Positions 24,962-33,911 of a stretch of DNA of 64,000 nucleotides are shown here, piece by piece. Where the stretch lies: assembly GCA_937988775.1 (NCBI GenBank), contig CALKHP010000029.1:11400-75399 (forward strand). The letters run 5' to 3'. Under the pieces are notes generated by a model, which was not told the origin of the DNA, made no database searches, and worked only from the letters and a program-made list of their open reading frames with translations. The first letter of the stretch is position 1. Each line of letters starts with the position of its first letter. A program made the position numbers and the translations under genes. This DNA comes from an uncultured Alphaproteobacteria bacterium. GTDB taxonomy: Bacteria > Pseudomonadota > Alphaproteobacteria > Rhizobiales > Beijerinckiaceae.

Positions 24962-25615
24962 ATGTTCCCCGATTTGACGTGCGATGACGTTTTTCGCATC
25001 GAGACGAAGCGCCTGTGGCTGCGCTGGCCGACCGTGGCCGACGCTGCTGCCATCGCGCGCTTTGCCGGGGACAAACGCGTCGCCACGATGACGGCGCGCA
25101 TCCCGCATCCCTATCCGAGCGGCGAAGCGCTAGACTATATCGCGCGCATCCGGGCCGAGAATGCCGGCGGGCAAAGCCTGTCGCTCGCCGTGACGCCGAA
25201 GGACGATCCGGCCGGGCTGATCGGCATGATCGGCCTCGGGCCGCAGCGCGATATCCGGCTGTCGCTCGGCTACTGGATCGGCGTGCCGTTCTGGGGCAAC
25301 GGCTATGCCACGGAAGCGGCGCAGGCGCTGATCGACCTGACCTTCACGCTGACGCCGGCCGGCGAGGTGGTCGCTGCGGCCCATAGCATCAATCCGGCCT
25401 CGCGCGGCGTGCTGGAAAAATGCGGCTTCCAGTTCGAGGGGCAGGGCATGAGCGATACCGCGGCGTGCGGCGTGGTGGCGGTCGACAGCTTCCGGCTGAC
25501 GCGGCGCACCTTCGCCAGCCTCAAGCTGTGGCGGGCGCCCTCCGTGCCGCGGCTGGCGATCGACCTGCGTTCGCTGCCGATGAAACAGGATGGCGCGGCG
25601 ATGCCGGTGGCCTGA
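24962..25615 (+). CDS. GNAT family N-acetyltransferase
   Basis: This 217-residue protein resembles the RimJ/RimL branch of the GNAT fold. It begins with the typical ETKRLWLRWPTVAD strand and helix. It continues with LGYWIGVPFWGNGYATEA, where the V-x-x-x-x-x-G-x-G/A-like turn binds acetyl-CoA pyrophosphate. Then comes HSINPASRGVLEKCGFQFEG, the conserved N-x-x-S-x-x-V-x-x-K-x-G-F segment. It probably transfers an acetyl group from acetyl-CoA to an amine, perhaps on a protein N-terminus or small molecule; the substrate is unknown. It stands between rpmA and obgE, a position often filled by such enzymes in this order. Confidence 0.9.
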   Translation: MFPDLTCDDVFRIETKRLWLRWPTVADAAAIARFAGDKRVATMTARIPHPYPSGEALDYIARIRAENAGGQSLSLAVTPKDDPAGLIGMIGLGPQRDIRLSLGYWIGVPFWGNGYATEAAQALIDLTFTLTPAGEVVAAAHSINPASRGVLEKCGFQFEGQGMSDTAACGVVAVDSFRLTRRTFASLKLWRAPSVPRLAIDLRSLPMKQDGAAMPVA

Positions 25616-25728
25616 CAAGCTGTCAGAGTTGTGGGCGACAGTTGCGGTGGAGACTTGCCAGGGAAGACCTTGCAAGGGCGGTAAAAACCGGGCTTTGTGC
25701 GCGGCGGCGGCGTTAGATCATTTAATTG

Positions 25729-25779
25729 GAGCATTTCTTCAGCAGAAAACCGGTAGCCACTTTGTCTCGCGAAATGCTC
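25729..25779. repeat. Dispersed palindromic element GAGCATTT...AAATGCTC
   Basis: GAGCATTTC at 25729-25737 is inverted as GAAATGCTC at 25771-25779, around a centre with AGCAGAAAACCGGTAGCCACTT-like sequence. Short palindromes of this form are scattered through intergenic regions of many Hyphomicrobiales genomes. It lies between the acetyltransferase gene and obgE. Confidence 0.6.
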
Positions 25780-25864
25780 TAACCATCCACCACCCGTGCT
25801 GGCGGGCGACGCTCCGCCTGCCAGCTCGGCCTTGAACCGCCGAGCGTCTCGAAACATTGAACAG

Positions 25865-26899
25865 ATGAAGTTTCTCGATTCCGCCAAGGTCTATATTCGT
25901 TCCGGCGCCGGCGGCGCGGGCGCCGTGTCGTTCCGGCGCGAGAAATATATCGAGTTCGGCGGCCCCGATGGCGGCGATGGCGGGCGCGGCGGCGATGTCT
26001 TCGCCGAATGCGTCGACGGGCTCAACACGCTGATCGACTACCGCTACCAGCAGCATTTCAGGGCCGGCACCGGCGTGCATGGCATGGGCCGCGCGCGCGC
26101 CGGCGGCAAGGGCGCCGATGCGGTGCTGAAAGTGCCGGTCGGCACGCAGATTTTCGACGAGGACGAGGAGACGCTGCTCGCCGACCTGACCGAGGTCGGC
26201 CAGCGGGTGCGGCTCGCCAGGGGCGGCAATGGCGGCTTCGGCAACCTGCATTTCACCACCTCGACCAACCGGGCGCCGCGCCGCGCCAATCCCGGCCAGC
26301 CGGCGATCGAGCGCACGATCTGGCTGAGATTGAAGCTGATCGCCGATGCCGGGCTCGTCGGCCTGCCCAATGCCGGCAAATCGACGTTTCTTGCCGCGAC
26401 CAGCGCCGCCAAGCCGAAGATCGCCGATTATCCGTTCACGACGCTGCATCCCGGCCTCGGCGTGGTGCGCATCGACGGGCGCGAATTCGTGCTCGCCGAT
26501 ATTCCCGGCCTGATCGAGGGCGCGCATGAGGGCGTCGGCCTCGGCGCGCGCTTCCTCGGCCATGTCGAGCGCTGCCGCGTGCTGCTGCACCTGGTCGATG
26601 CGACCGGCGAGCATGCCGGCCGCGCCTACAAGACGATACGCGGCGAGCTCGAGGCCTATGGCAACGGCCTTGCCGACAAGCCGGAGATCGTGGCGCTGTC
26701 GAAGGCCGATGCCGTCGATGCCGAGACGCTGAAAAGCCAGCGCGACCGGTTGAAACGCGCCGCGAAACAGGCGCCGCTGGTGCTGTCCGCCGTCGCCGGC
26801 CAGGGCACGCCCGAGGTGCTGCGCGCCCTGCTCGGCGTGATCGATGCCGGCCGGGCCGAGGAGGCGCCGCCGGTCGAGACCGAAAGCTGGCAGCCATGA
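25865..26899 (+). CDS. obgE: GTPase ObgE/CgtA
   Basis: This 344-residue GTPase acts in late 50S assembly, stress response and cell-cycle control. The Gly-rich Obg fold covers residues 1-160 (SGAGGAGAVSFRREKY, GGDGGRGGDV). The G domain follows, with G1 GLPNAGKST, G2 around YPFTTL, G3 DIPGL and G4 SKAD in place of NKxD. The start is the ATG at 25865 (MKFLDSAKV); upstream codons in the same frame are not conserved. The last four bases overlap proB, so it heads an operon with proB and proA. Confidence 0.96.
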   Translation: MKFLDSAKVYIRSGAGGAGAVSFRREKYIEFGGPDGGDGGRGGDVFAECVDGLNTLIDYRYQQHFRAGTGVHGMGRARAGGKGADAVLKVPVGTQIFDEDEETLLADLTEVGQRVRLARGGNGGFGNLHFTTSTNRAPRRANPGQPAIERTIWLRLKLIADAGLVGLPNAGKSTFLAATSAAKPKIADYPFTTLHPGLGVVRIDGREFVLADIPGLIEGAHEGVGLGARFLGHVERCRVLLHLVDATGEHAGRAYKTIRGELEAYGNGLADKPEIVALSKADAVDAETLKSQRDRLKRAAKQAPLVLSAVAGQGTPEVLRALLGVIDAGRAEEAPPVETESWQP

Positions 26900-28029
26900 G
26901 CGCGCCGCGCCTGGCCTCCTTCCACCGCATCGTCATCAAGGTCGGCTCGTCGCTGCTCGTCGATGGCAGGAGCGGCTTGCGCGCCGCCTGGCTCGATGCG
27001 CTCGCCGAGGATATTGCCGGCCTGCACGCCAAGGGCGCCGACATCCTGATCGTGTCGTCGGGCGCGATCGCGCTCGGCCGCGCCGTGCTCGGCCTGCGCA
27101 GCGGCGCGCTCAAGCTCGAGGAGGCGCAGGCCGCCGCCGCGGTCGGCCAGATCGCGCTGTCGGGCAACTGGGCCGCGGCGTTGCAGCGGCGCGGTATCCA
27201 GGCCGGCCAGGTGCTGTTGACCTATGGCGACACCGAGGAACGCCGGCGCTATCTCAATGCGCGCGAGACGCTCGGCAAGCTGCTCGAGATGCGCGCCGTG
27301 CCGGTGATCAACGAGAACGATACCGTGGCGACCTCCGAGATCCGCTATGGCGACAATGACCGGCTCGCGGCGCGCGTCGCCTCGATGGCGAGCGCCGATT
27401 GCCTGGTGCTGCTGTCGGATATCGATGGGCTCTACACCGCGCCGCCGCAAAGCGATCCGAGCGCGACGATGATCCCGATCGTGGCGCGCATCACGCCCGA
27501 GATCGAGGCGATGGCGGGCGGCGCGGCGTCCGAATTGTCGCGCGGCGGCATGCGCACCAAGATCGAGGCGGCGAAGATCGCGGTTGCCGCCGGCGCGCAT
27601 CTGGCGATCGCCAACGGCAAGCCGGCCCATGCCATCCGCGCGCTCGGCGAGGGCGGCCGGGCGACGTGGTTCACCACGCCGTCCAACCCGCGCAAGGCGC
27701 GCAAGCGCTGGATTTCCGGCACGCTCGAGCCGCATGGCATCGTTACCGTCGATGCCGGCGCCGCGCGGGCGCTCGTCGCCGGCAAGAGCCTGCTGCCGGC
27801 CGGCGTGACCCAGGTCGAGGGTCATTTCGCGCGCGGCGATTGCGTGCTGGTGCGCAGCGCGGCCGGCGCCGAGGTGGCGCGCGGGCTGATCGCCTATGAC
27901 GCGGCCGACGCGCAGCAGTTGCTCGGCCGCAACACGCGCGATATTGCCATCGTGCTCGGCCATGCCGGCCGCGCCGCGATGATCCATCGCGACGATCTGG
28001 TCCTGACCGCGAGCGGATTCGACGCATGA
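26896..28029 (+). CDS. proB: Glutamate 5-kinase
   Basis: This 377-residue cytoplasmic enzyme phosphorylates glutamate with ATP, the first step of proline synthesis and usually the step inhibited by proline. The amino-acid kinase domain is seen at 1-260 (IVIKVGSSLLVD, VSSGAIALG, INENDTVAT, RGGMRTKIEAA). A C-terminal PUA domain follows at about 285-370 (GIVTVDAGAARALVAGKSLL). The ATG overlaps the obgE stop (ATGA), and the stop overlaps the proA start in the same way, so obgE-proB-proA is one transcript. Confidence 0.97.
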   Translation: MSAPRLASFHRIVIKVGSSLLVDGRSGLRAAWLDALAEDIAGLHAKGADILIVSSGAIALGRAVLGLRSGALKLEEAQAAAAVGQIALSGNWAAALQRRGIQAGQVLLTYGDTEERRRYLNARETLGKLLEMRAVPVINENDTVATSEIRYGDNDRLAARVASMASADCLVLLSDIDGLYTAPPQSDPSATMIPIVARITPEIEAMAGGAASELSRGGMRTKIEAAKIAVAAGAHLAIANGKPAHAIRALGEGGRATWFTTPSNPRKARKRWISGTLEPHGIVTVDAGAARALVAGKSLLPAGVTQVEGHFARGDCVLVRSAAGAEVARGLIAYDAADAQQLLGRNTRDIAIVLGHAGRAAMIHRDDLVLTASGFDA

Positions 28030-29303
28030 ACCAGTCTTCGCATATCTCCGTGGATGCCCTGATGGCGCGCATCGGCACCGAGGCGCGTGCCGCCGCCCGC
28101 GCGCTGGCGCTGGCGCCGGCCGCCGCGAAACAGGCCGCGCTGCAACAGGCGGCGCGCTGCCTGCGCGAGCAGGCCGATGCGATTCTTGCCGCCAACGCCG
28201 CCGACATGGAAGCCGCGCGCGCCGCCGGCGTCACCGGCTCGTTCCTCGACCGGCTGCTGCTCGATGCCGGGCGCGTCGCTGCGATGGCCGAGGGCGTCGA
28301 GACGGTCGCGGCGCTGCCCGATCCGGTCGGCGCGGTGCGCGCGCGCTGGCAGCGGCCGAACGGGCTGGTGATCGAGCGCGTCGCGACGCCGCTCGGCGTG
28401 ATCGGCGTGATTTTCGAGAGCCGGCCGAACGTCACCGCCGATGCCGCGAGCCTGTGCCTCAAGGCCGGCAATGCGGTGATCCTGCGCAGCGGCTCGGATG
28501 CGTTCCGCTCGGCTGAGGCGATCGCGGCCTGCATGGCCAGCGGGCTGGAAGCGGCCGGCTTGCCGGCAACGGCGGCGCAGCTCGTGCCGACGCGCGACCG
28601 CGCCGCGGTCGGCGCCATGCTCGCCGGGCTCGGCGGCAATCTCGACGTGATCGTGCCGCGCGGCGGCAAGAGCCTGGTAGCGCGCGTGCAGGACGAGGCG
28701 CGCGTGCCGGTGTTCGCGCATCTGGAAGGCGTCAATCACGTCTATCTCCATGCCAGCGCCGCGCCGGCAATGGCGGAGGCAATCGTGCTCAACGCCAAGA
28801 TGCGGCGCACCGGCGTGTGCGGCGCGGCCGAGACGATCCTGATCGACGCCGGCACGCCCGACGGGCTGCTGGCGACCATCGTGAATGCCTTGCAGCAGGC
28901 CGGTTGCGAGGTGCGCGGCGACGCGAGGGTGCAGGCGGTGAACGCCGCCGTGGTGCCGGCGACCGAGACCGATTGGATGACCGAGTATCTCGCGCCGGTC
29001 GTCGCCATCAGGGTGGTCGACGGGCTCGATGCGGCGATCGCGCATGTCGAACGCTACGGCTCGCGCCATACCGATGCGATCATCGCCGAGGACCAGGCGG
29101 CGGCGGAGCGTTTTCTGGCCGAGGTCGACAGCGCCATCGTGCTGCACAACGCCTCGACTCAGTTCGCCGATGGCGGCGAGTTCGGTTTCGGCGCCGAGAT
29201 CGGCATCGCCACCGGCCGCATGCATGCGCGCGGGCCGGTCGGCGTCGAGCAACTGACCTCGTTCAACTACCGGGTGCGTGGCACGGGACAGACGCGGCCG
29301 TGA
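28026..29303 (+). CDS. proA: Gamma-glutamyl phosphate reductase
   Basis: This 425-residue enzyme uses NADPH to reduce gamma-glutamyl phosphate to glutamate semialdehyde, the second step of proline synthesis. It is an aldehyde-dehydrogenase fold with RVATPLGVIGVIFESRPNVT and, around the catalytic Cys, RRTGVCGAAETIL. Near the C-terminus is ASTQFADGGEFGFGAEIGI. Length and motifs are standard. It overlaps proB by four bases, and its TGA overlaps a GTG that is the likely nadD start. Confidence 0.97.
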   Translation: MNQSSHISVDALMARIGTEARAAARALALAPAAAKQAALQQAARCLREQADAILAANAADMEAARAAGVTGSFLDRLLLDAGRVAAMAEGVETVAALPDPVGAVRARWQRPNGLVIERVATPLGVIGVIFESRPNVTADAASLCLKAGNAVILRSGSDAFRSAEAIAACMASGLEAAGLPATAAQLVPTRDRAAVGAMLAGLGGNLDVIVPRGGKSLVARVQDEARVPVFAHLEGVNHVYLHASAAPAMAEAIVLNAKMRRTGVCGAAETILIDAGTPDGLLATIVNALQQAGCEVRGDARVQAVNAAVVPATETDWMTEYLAPVVAIRVVDGLDAAIAHVERYGSRHTDAIIAEDQAAAERFLAEVDSAIVLHNASTQFADGGEFGFGAEIGIATGRMHARGPVGVEQLTSFNYRVRGTGQTRP

Positions 29304-29974
29304 CATCGGGCCCGCTTGCGCTGACATCGCGCCGCTCGGTGGCCGCGCGGCTGCCAAGGCATGCACCTGGCATGAAGATCGGCCTGTTCGGCGGCTCGTT
29401 CAACCCGCCCCATGCCGGCCATGTGCTGGTCTCGGCCACGGCGCTGCGCCGGCTCGGGCTCGACGCCGTGTGGTGGCTGGTGACGCCCGGCAATCCGCTG
29501 AAGGAGAATGCCGGCCTGCCGCCGCTCGCGCAGCGCATGGCGGCGGCGCGCGCCATGATCGACGATCCGCGCATCGTGGTCAGCGATATCGAGGCGCATA
29601 TCGGCACGCGCTTCACCTATGATACCATCGCCTATCTGGCGCGGCGCTGTCCGGGCGTGCGCTTCGTCTGGCTGATGGGCGCGGATAATCTCGCCAGCTT
29701 CCATCGCTGGCAGCACTGGCTCGAGATCGCCAGCCTGGTGCCGTTCGCGGTGATCGACCGGCCGGGCTCGACGCTGAAGGCGATCGCCAGTCCGGCCGCG
29801 CAACGGCTCAAGCCCTACCGGCTCAGGCCGCAGGCGGCGCGGCTCCTGCCATTGGCGCGCGCGCCGGCGTGGACGTTCCTGCACGGGCGGCGTTCGACGC
29901 TGTCCTCGACGGCACTGCGTGAAAATGGCCACGCCATGGCGCCGCATGCAGGCAAGGCCGCACAAGGCGATTGA
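29300..29974 (+). CDS. nadD: Nicotinate-nucleotide adenylyltransferase
   Basis: NadD joins nicotinate mononucleotide and ATP to form deamido-NAD in NAD synthesis. The core is clear: IGLFGGSFNPPHAGHV with the nucleotidyltransferase HxGH-type motif, FVWLMGADNL, and SSTALREN near the end (ISSTxxR). The GTG at 29300 overlaps the proA stop and gives 224 residues, with the short leader LPRHAPGM before the fold that is common in this order. An ATG at 29372 would give 200 residues. Coupling to proA favours the longer form. Confidence 0.93.
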   Translation: MTSGPLALTSRRSVAARLPRHAPGMKIGLFGGSFNPPHAGHVLVSATALRRLGLDAVWWLVTPGNPLKENAGLPPLAQRMAAARAMIDDPRIVVSDIEAHIGTRFTYDTIAYLARRCPGVRFVWLMGADNLASFHRWQHWLEIASLVPFAVIDRPGSTLKAIASPAAQRLKPYRLRPQAARLLPLARAPAWTFLHGRRSTLSSTALRENGHAMAPHAGKAAQGD

Positions 29975-30057
29975 AATTCCCGGCCCTTCACCCTTACATT
30001 AGAGGGTGTGAGTCAGGTGTATCTTTTCAAAAGGGGACACAGACACTGATCACTTCC

Positions 30058-30495
30058 ATGGAAGCTGCGGGAACCTCCCCGCTTCAACCGGTCGCCATCC
30101 CGCACGGGCTGGAAGCCGATAAACCGCTCCGGATCGCGCTCAGCGCGCTTGAAGATGCCAAGGCCGAGCAGTTGCTCGCCATCGACCTCAGGGGCAAAAC
30201 CTCCATCGCCGACAGTATGGTGATCGCCTCCGGGCGCTCGGACCGGCATGTCGCGGCCATTGCCGACCGGGTCGTGCGGGCTCTCAAGGAGGCCGGCCAT
30301 GGCGAGATCCGGGTCGAGGGGCTGCCGCATGCCGACTGGGTGCTGATCGATTGCGGCGACCTGCTGGTGCATGTCTTCAGGCCGGAAGTGCGCGGCTTCT
30401 ACAACCTGGAGAAGATCTGGGGTACGGACCGCCCGAGCGAGCCGGAGGAGCCCGGCGCCGAGCGGACAGCCGGAGCGCGCCGGCGCGCCAGCTGA
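30058..30495 (+). CDS. rsfS: Ribosome silencing factor RsfS
   Basis: This 145-residue RsfS (YbeB/Iojap) binds L14 of the 50S subunit and blocks subunit joining when nutrients fall. Conserved segments are DAKAEQLLAIDLRGKTSIAD, MVIASGRSDRHVAAIAD, GLPHADWVLIDCGDLLVHVF and RGFYNLEKIWG. The ATG at 30058 is preferred. A TTG at 29971 overlapping the nadD stop would add 29 residues of unconserved sequence. rlmH begins immediately after the stop, so translation is probably coupled. Confidence 0.95.
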   Translation: MEAAGTSPLQPVAIPHGLEADKPLRIALSALEDAKAEQLLAIDLRGKTSIADSMVIASGRSDRHVAAIADRVVRALKEAGHGEIRVEGLPHADWVLIDCGDLLVHVFRPEVRGFYNLEKIWGTDRPSEPEEPGAERTAGARRRAS

Positions 30496-30975
30496 ATGCA
30501 GGTTGTGCTGCTGGCGGTCGGCCGGCTCAAGAACGGCCCCGAACGCGAGCTGTGCGCGCGCTATGCCGAGCGTTTCACGCGCAGCGGGCGCGGCGTCGCG
30601 CTCGATCTCGTGATGCGCGAGATCGACGAGAGCGGCGCCAAGCGCGCCGCTGACCGGCAGCACGACGAGGCGCGGCTGATTGCCGCCGCCTGCCCGGCGG
30701 ATGCGGCGCTGATCGCCTGGGACGAGCGCGGCAAGGCGCTGACGAGCGCGGGCTTCGCGGCCGAGCTCGGCAGCCGGCGCGATCAGGGCCAGCGCAGCAT
30801 CGCCATGGCGATCGGCGGCGCCGACGGGCTCAGCCCGGCGCTGCGCGACAAGGCGGCGCTGGTCTTGTCCTTCGGCCAACTCACCCTGCCGCATCAACTG
30901 GCGCGCGTCCTTTTGCTGGAACAGCTCTATCGCGCGGCATCGATCCTCGCCGGCCATCCCTATCACCGGGAGTGA
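30496..30975 (+). CDS. rlmH: 23S rRNA pseudouridine-1915 N3-methyltransferase
   Basis: This 159-residue SPOUT methyltransferase modifies pseudouridine 1915 in helix 69 of 23S rRNA, using S-adenosylmethionine on the assembled 70S ribosome. The knot-forming C-terminal motif AIGGADGLSP is followed by LSFGQLTLPHQLARVLLLEQLYRA, diagnostic for RlmH. The start directly abuts the rsfS stop. The nadD-rsfS-rlmH order is standard. Confidence 0.97.
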   Translation: MQVVLLAVGRLKNGPERELCARYAERFTRSGRGVALDLVMREIDESGAKRAADRQHDEARLIAAACPADAALIAWDERGKALTSAGFAAELGSRRDQGQRSIAMAIGGADGLSPALRDKAALVLSFGQLTLPHQLARVLLLEQLYRAASILAGHPYHRE

Positions 30976-31054
30976 GCCGGGCGCGTGGCGATTTCGGCGG
31001 TGATGCGACGGTTACGGCTTTGCCTCCGGCGCGGCGCAATGCGAAAAGCGAAAC

Positions 31055-32434
31055 GTGACAGCTAAGCGATTCTCCTGCCCAGCCGGTTTGCGGCTCTGCC
31101 TGGCGTGGCCGCTTTTCGCCGCAGCCTGCCTGCCGTTCGGCGCGGCGGGATTTTTCACGCCGGCGGTGGCGCAGGAGACGGCAAAGGAGGCGCAGGCGCC
31201 GCCGGCCGAGGCGCCCGCCGACCCGAAGGCGGCGCGCGAGCAGGAGCTGCGCCATACCGAGCAATCCTTGCAGGAGAACGAGGTCTCCAAGCTGCAGTTG
31301 CAGAAGGAGATCGACCAGCTGCGCGGCGACCGGGCCAAGCTCAACGCGGCGCTGATCGACACCTCGCGCAGGGTGCGCGAGGCAGACGAGAACATCGCCG
31401 AGGCCGAAGCACGGCTCGATGCGGCGCAGGCGAGCGAGCGGGCGCTGCGCCGCTCGCTCGCCTCGCGGCGTGGCGTGCTGGTCGAGGTGCTGGCGGCGCT
31501 GCAGCGCATCGGCCGCCGGCCGCCGCCGGCGATCGTGGTGCGCCCGGAAGACATGCTGACGGCGATCCGCACCTCGATCCTGATGGGCACCATGCTGCCC
31601 GAGCTGAAAGCCGAGGCGGAAGCGCTCGCCGGCGATCTCGCGGCCATCGTGCGGCTCAGCGCCACTGCCGCCGCGGAACGCGATACGCTGCGGCGCGAGC
31701 GCGAGGCGGCGCTCGCCGACCGCCAGCGCCTCGAGCGGCTGGTCTTCGTGCGCCAGGCCGACCTCTCGAGCGCCGAGAAGTCCCTCGACGAGCAGCGCGA
31801 CAAGGCGGCGGCGCTCGCCAGGCAGGCCGCCACTCTCAAAGATTTGATCGCGCGCATGGAGCGCGACAGCGCGAGCGCCAAGAAGGCGGCGGAGGAGGCG
31901 GCCAAGAGCCCGAAACAGGCGCAATCGCCGGCCCAGGTGGCGGCGCTCGCCGGCAGCGCCTTCCGCGATCCGGCGCGGCTTGCCCCGAAAATCGCCTTCG
32001 CCGATGCGCGCGGCGTCTTGAATCTGCCGGCTTCCGGCGCCATCACCAGCGCTTATGGCGCGCCCGACGGTTTCGGCGGCGACGAGAAAGGCATCACGAT
32101 TTCCACCGCGCCGGGGGCGCTGGTGACGGCACCGGTCGATGGCTGGGTGTCGTTCTCGGGACCGTTCCGTTCGTATCGGAATGTCTTGATCATCAACGTC
32201 GGCGGCGGGTATCATATGATCCTGATCGGGATGGACCGGATCAGCGTCGAAGTCGGCCAGTTCGTCCTGGCGGGAGAGCCACTGGGAATGATGACATCGG
32301 CTGGATCCGGCGTGGGGGAATCCGGTCGAAGCTCCATCAAGCCGGCACTATACGTCGAACTCCGGAAAGACGGCGTTCCGATTGACCCCGGCCCATGGTG
32401 GGCCAAATCTGACTCTGAAAAGGCCCGCGGTTGA
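31055..32434 (+). CDS. EnvC-like murein hydrolase activator (degenerate M23 domain)
   Basis: This 459-residue exported protein has a signal peptide (cleavage near PAVAQE, about residue 40), a long coiled coil (about 55-285) and a C-terminal LytM/M23 domain (about 325-450). The expected zinc ligands are missing: the H-x-x-x-D position reads GDEKGITIST, and only one His remains in GGYHMILIG. The domain is therefore likely non-catalytic, as in E. coli EnvC, which activates amidases at the division site. The start is a GTG; an ATG just upstream is in another frame. The TGA shares one base with the ctpA ATG. Confidence 0.92.
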   Translation: MTAKRFSCPAGLRLCLAWPLFAAACLPFGAAGFFTPAVAQETAKEAQAPPAEAPADPKAAREQELRHTEQSLQENEVSKLQLQKEIDQLRGDRAKLNAALIDTSRRVREADENIAEAEARLDAAQASERALRRSLASRRGVLVEVLAALQRIGRRPPPAIVVRPEDMLTAIRTSILMGTMLPELKAEAEALAGDLAAIVRLSATAAAERDTLRREREAALADRQRLERLVFVRQADLSSAEKSLDEQRDKAAALARQAATLKDLIARMERDSASAKKAAEEAAKSPKQAQSPAQVAALAGSAFRDPARLAPKIAFADARGVLNLPASGAITSAYGAPDGFGGDEKGITISTAPGALVTAPVDGWVSFSGPFRSYRNVLIINVGGGYHMILIGMDRISVEVGQFVLAGEPLGMMTSAGSGVGESGRSSIKPALYVELRKDGVPIDPGPWWAKSDSEKARG

Positions 32435-33819
32435 TGCGCAAGTTGACATTCCTGTTTCTCGGTGCGGCGCTCGGCGCCGGCGTGGCGACGTTTGGCGTCC
32501 AGACAAGCCTGTTCGACAACGGCCAGGCGCATGCCGCTTCGGCCGACACCTACCGGAAGCTGAGCCTGTTCGGCGACGTGTTCGAGAAAATCCGCACGGA
32601 TTACGTCGAGCCGCCGGACGAGACCAAGCTGATCGATGCCGCGATCAACGGCATGCTCGCCTCGCTCGATCCGCATTCGAGCTTCATGGATCCCAAGGCG
32701 CATCGCGAGATGCAGCAGCAGACGCGCGGCGAATTCGGCGGGCTCGGCATCGAGGTCACCATGGAGGACGGCCTGATCAAGGTCGTGTCGCCGATCGACG
32801 ATACGCCGGCCTCGAAGGCGGGCATCCTGTCCAACGACATCATCACCAAGATCGACGGCGAGCAGGTGCAGGGCCAGTCGCTCAACCAGGCGGTCGACAA
32901 GATGCGCGGCCCGGTCAACACCTCGGTCAAGCTGACGATCCAGCGCGGCAAGGACGTCAAGGAAGTCACGATCACGCGCGACATCATCAAGGTGCAGTCG
33001 GTGCGCTCGCGCGAGGAAGGCAATGATGTCGGCTATATCCGCATCACCTCGTTCAGCGAGCAGACCACGGACGGGCTGAAGAAGGCGGTCGACAGCCTGA
33101 CCCAGAAGATCGGCGCCGACAAGGTCAAGGGCTTCATCATCGACCTGCGCAACAATCCCGGCGGCCTGCTCGATCAGGCGGTGTCGGTGTCCGACGCCTT
33201 CCTCGACCGTGGCGAGATTGTCTCGACGCGCGGCCGCAATCCGGAGGAAACCCAGCGCTTCAACGCGCGGCCGGGCGATTGGGCCAAGGGCAAGCCGCTG
33301 GTCGTGCTGATCAATGGCGGCTCGGCCTCGGCCTCCGAGATCGTCGCCGGCGCGCTGCAGGACCATAAGCGCGCCACGCTGATCGGCACGCGCTCGTTCG
33401 GCAAGGGCTCCGTGCAGACCATCATCCCGCTGCGCGATAACGGCGCGCTCAGGCTGACCACGGCGCGCTACTACACGCCGTCGGGCCGCTCGATCCAGGC
33501 GCAGGGCATCGCGCCCGACACGCAGGTGTTCGAGGATGTGCCGCCCGACCTGAAGGGCAAGGACGAGACCAAGGGCGAGGCCGGCCTGAAGGGCCATCTC
33601 AAGAATACCGGCGACGAGAAGTCCGGCTCCTCGGCCTATGTGCCGCCCGATCCGGCCAAGGATCGCCAGCTCATCTATGCGTTGAGCGTGCTGCGCGGCG
33701 AGAAGCCGCCCTTCGATCCGACGATCAACCCGGCCGATGCCGCCTCGCCCGACAAGAAGGCCAATGACGGCGCGGCCAAGACCGACACCAAGCCCGCCGA
33801 CAAGCCGAAGGCGGATTGA
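32434..33819 (+). CDS. ctpA: C-terminal processing protease (S41 family)
   Basis: This 461-residue periplasmic protease has an N-terminal signal or anchor (LTFLFLGAALGAGVATFGV), a PDZ domain at about 95-175 (GLGIEVTMEDGLIKVVSPID, GILSNDIITKIDG) and the S41 catalytic domain. The Ser lies in NGGSASASEIVAG and the Lys in SFGKGSVQT. The last 80 residues are charged and Lys-rich. It probably trims envelope proteins or lytic enzymes and works with the EnvC-like protein, to which its start is coupled. The hairpin at 33852-33881 follows. Confidence 0.95.
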   Translation: MRKLTFLFLGAALGAGVATFGVQTSLFDNGQAHAASADTYRKLSLFGDVFEKIRTDYVEPPDETKLIDAAINGMLASLDPHSSFMDPKAHREMQQQTRGEFGGLGIEVTMEDGLIKVVSPIDDTPASKAGILSNDIITKIDGEQVQGQSLNQAVDKMRGPVNTSVKLTIQRGKDVKEVTITRDIIKVQSVRSREEGNDVGYIRITSFSEQTTDGLKKAVDSLTQKIGADKVKGFIIDLRNNPGGLLDQAVSVSDAFLDRGEIVSTRGRNPEETQRFNARPGDWAKGKPLVVLINGGSASASEIVAGALQDHKRATLIGTRSFGKGSVQTIIPLRDNGALRLTTARYYTPSGRSIQAQGIAPDTQVFEDVPPDLKGKDETKGEAGLKGHLKNTGDEKSGSSAYVPPDPAKDRQLIYALSVLRGEKPPFDPTINPADAASPDKKANDGAAKTDTKPADKPKAD

Positions 33820-33851
33820 GGTTTCGTTAACCTCGTTTGTTCACAGTCTCA

Positions 33852-33881
33852 GGCCTCCGGCGCTTCCGCCGGGGGCCTTTT
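33852..33881 (+). terminator. Intrinsic terminator after ctpA
   Basis: GGCCTCCGGCG and CGCCGGGGGCC form a long GC stem with a short loop, followed by TTTTG. It lies 33 bases past the ctpA stop, so the next gene must start after it. Confidence 0.8.
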
Positions 33882-33911
33882 GATTCGCAAACCTTAGAGG
33901 CCGGGGCAGCC

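Noticed and set aside
27894..29366. 490-codon minus-strand frame opposite proA, and many similar long frames across 24-64 kb
   Set aside because: High GC makes long antisense frames. These are low-complexity, Arg/Ala/His-rich and lie opposite clearly conserved genes.
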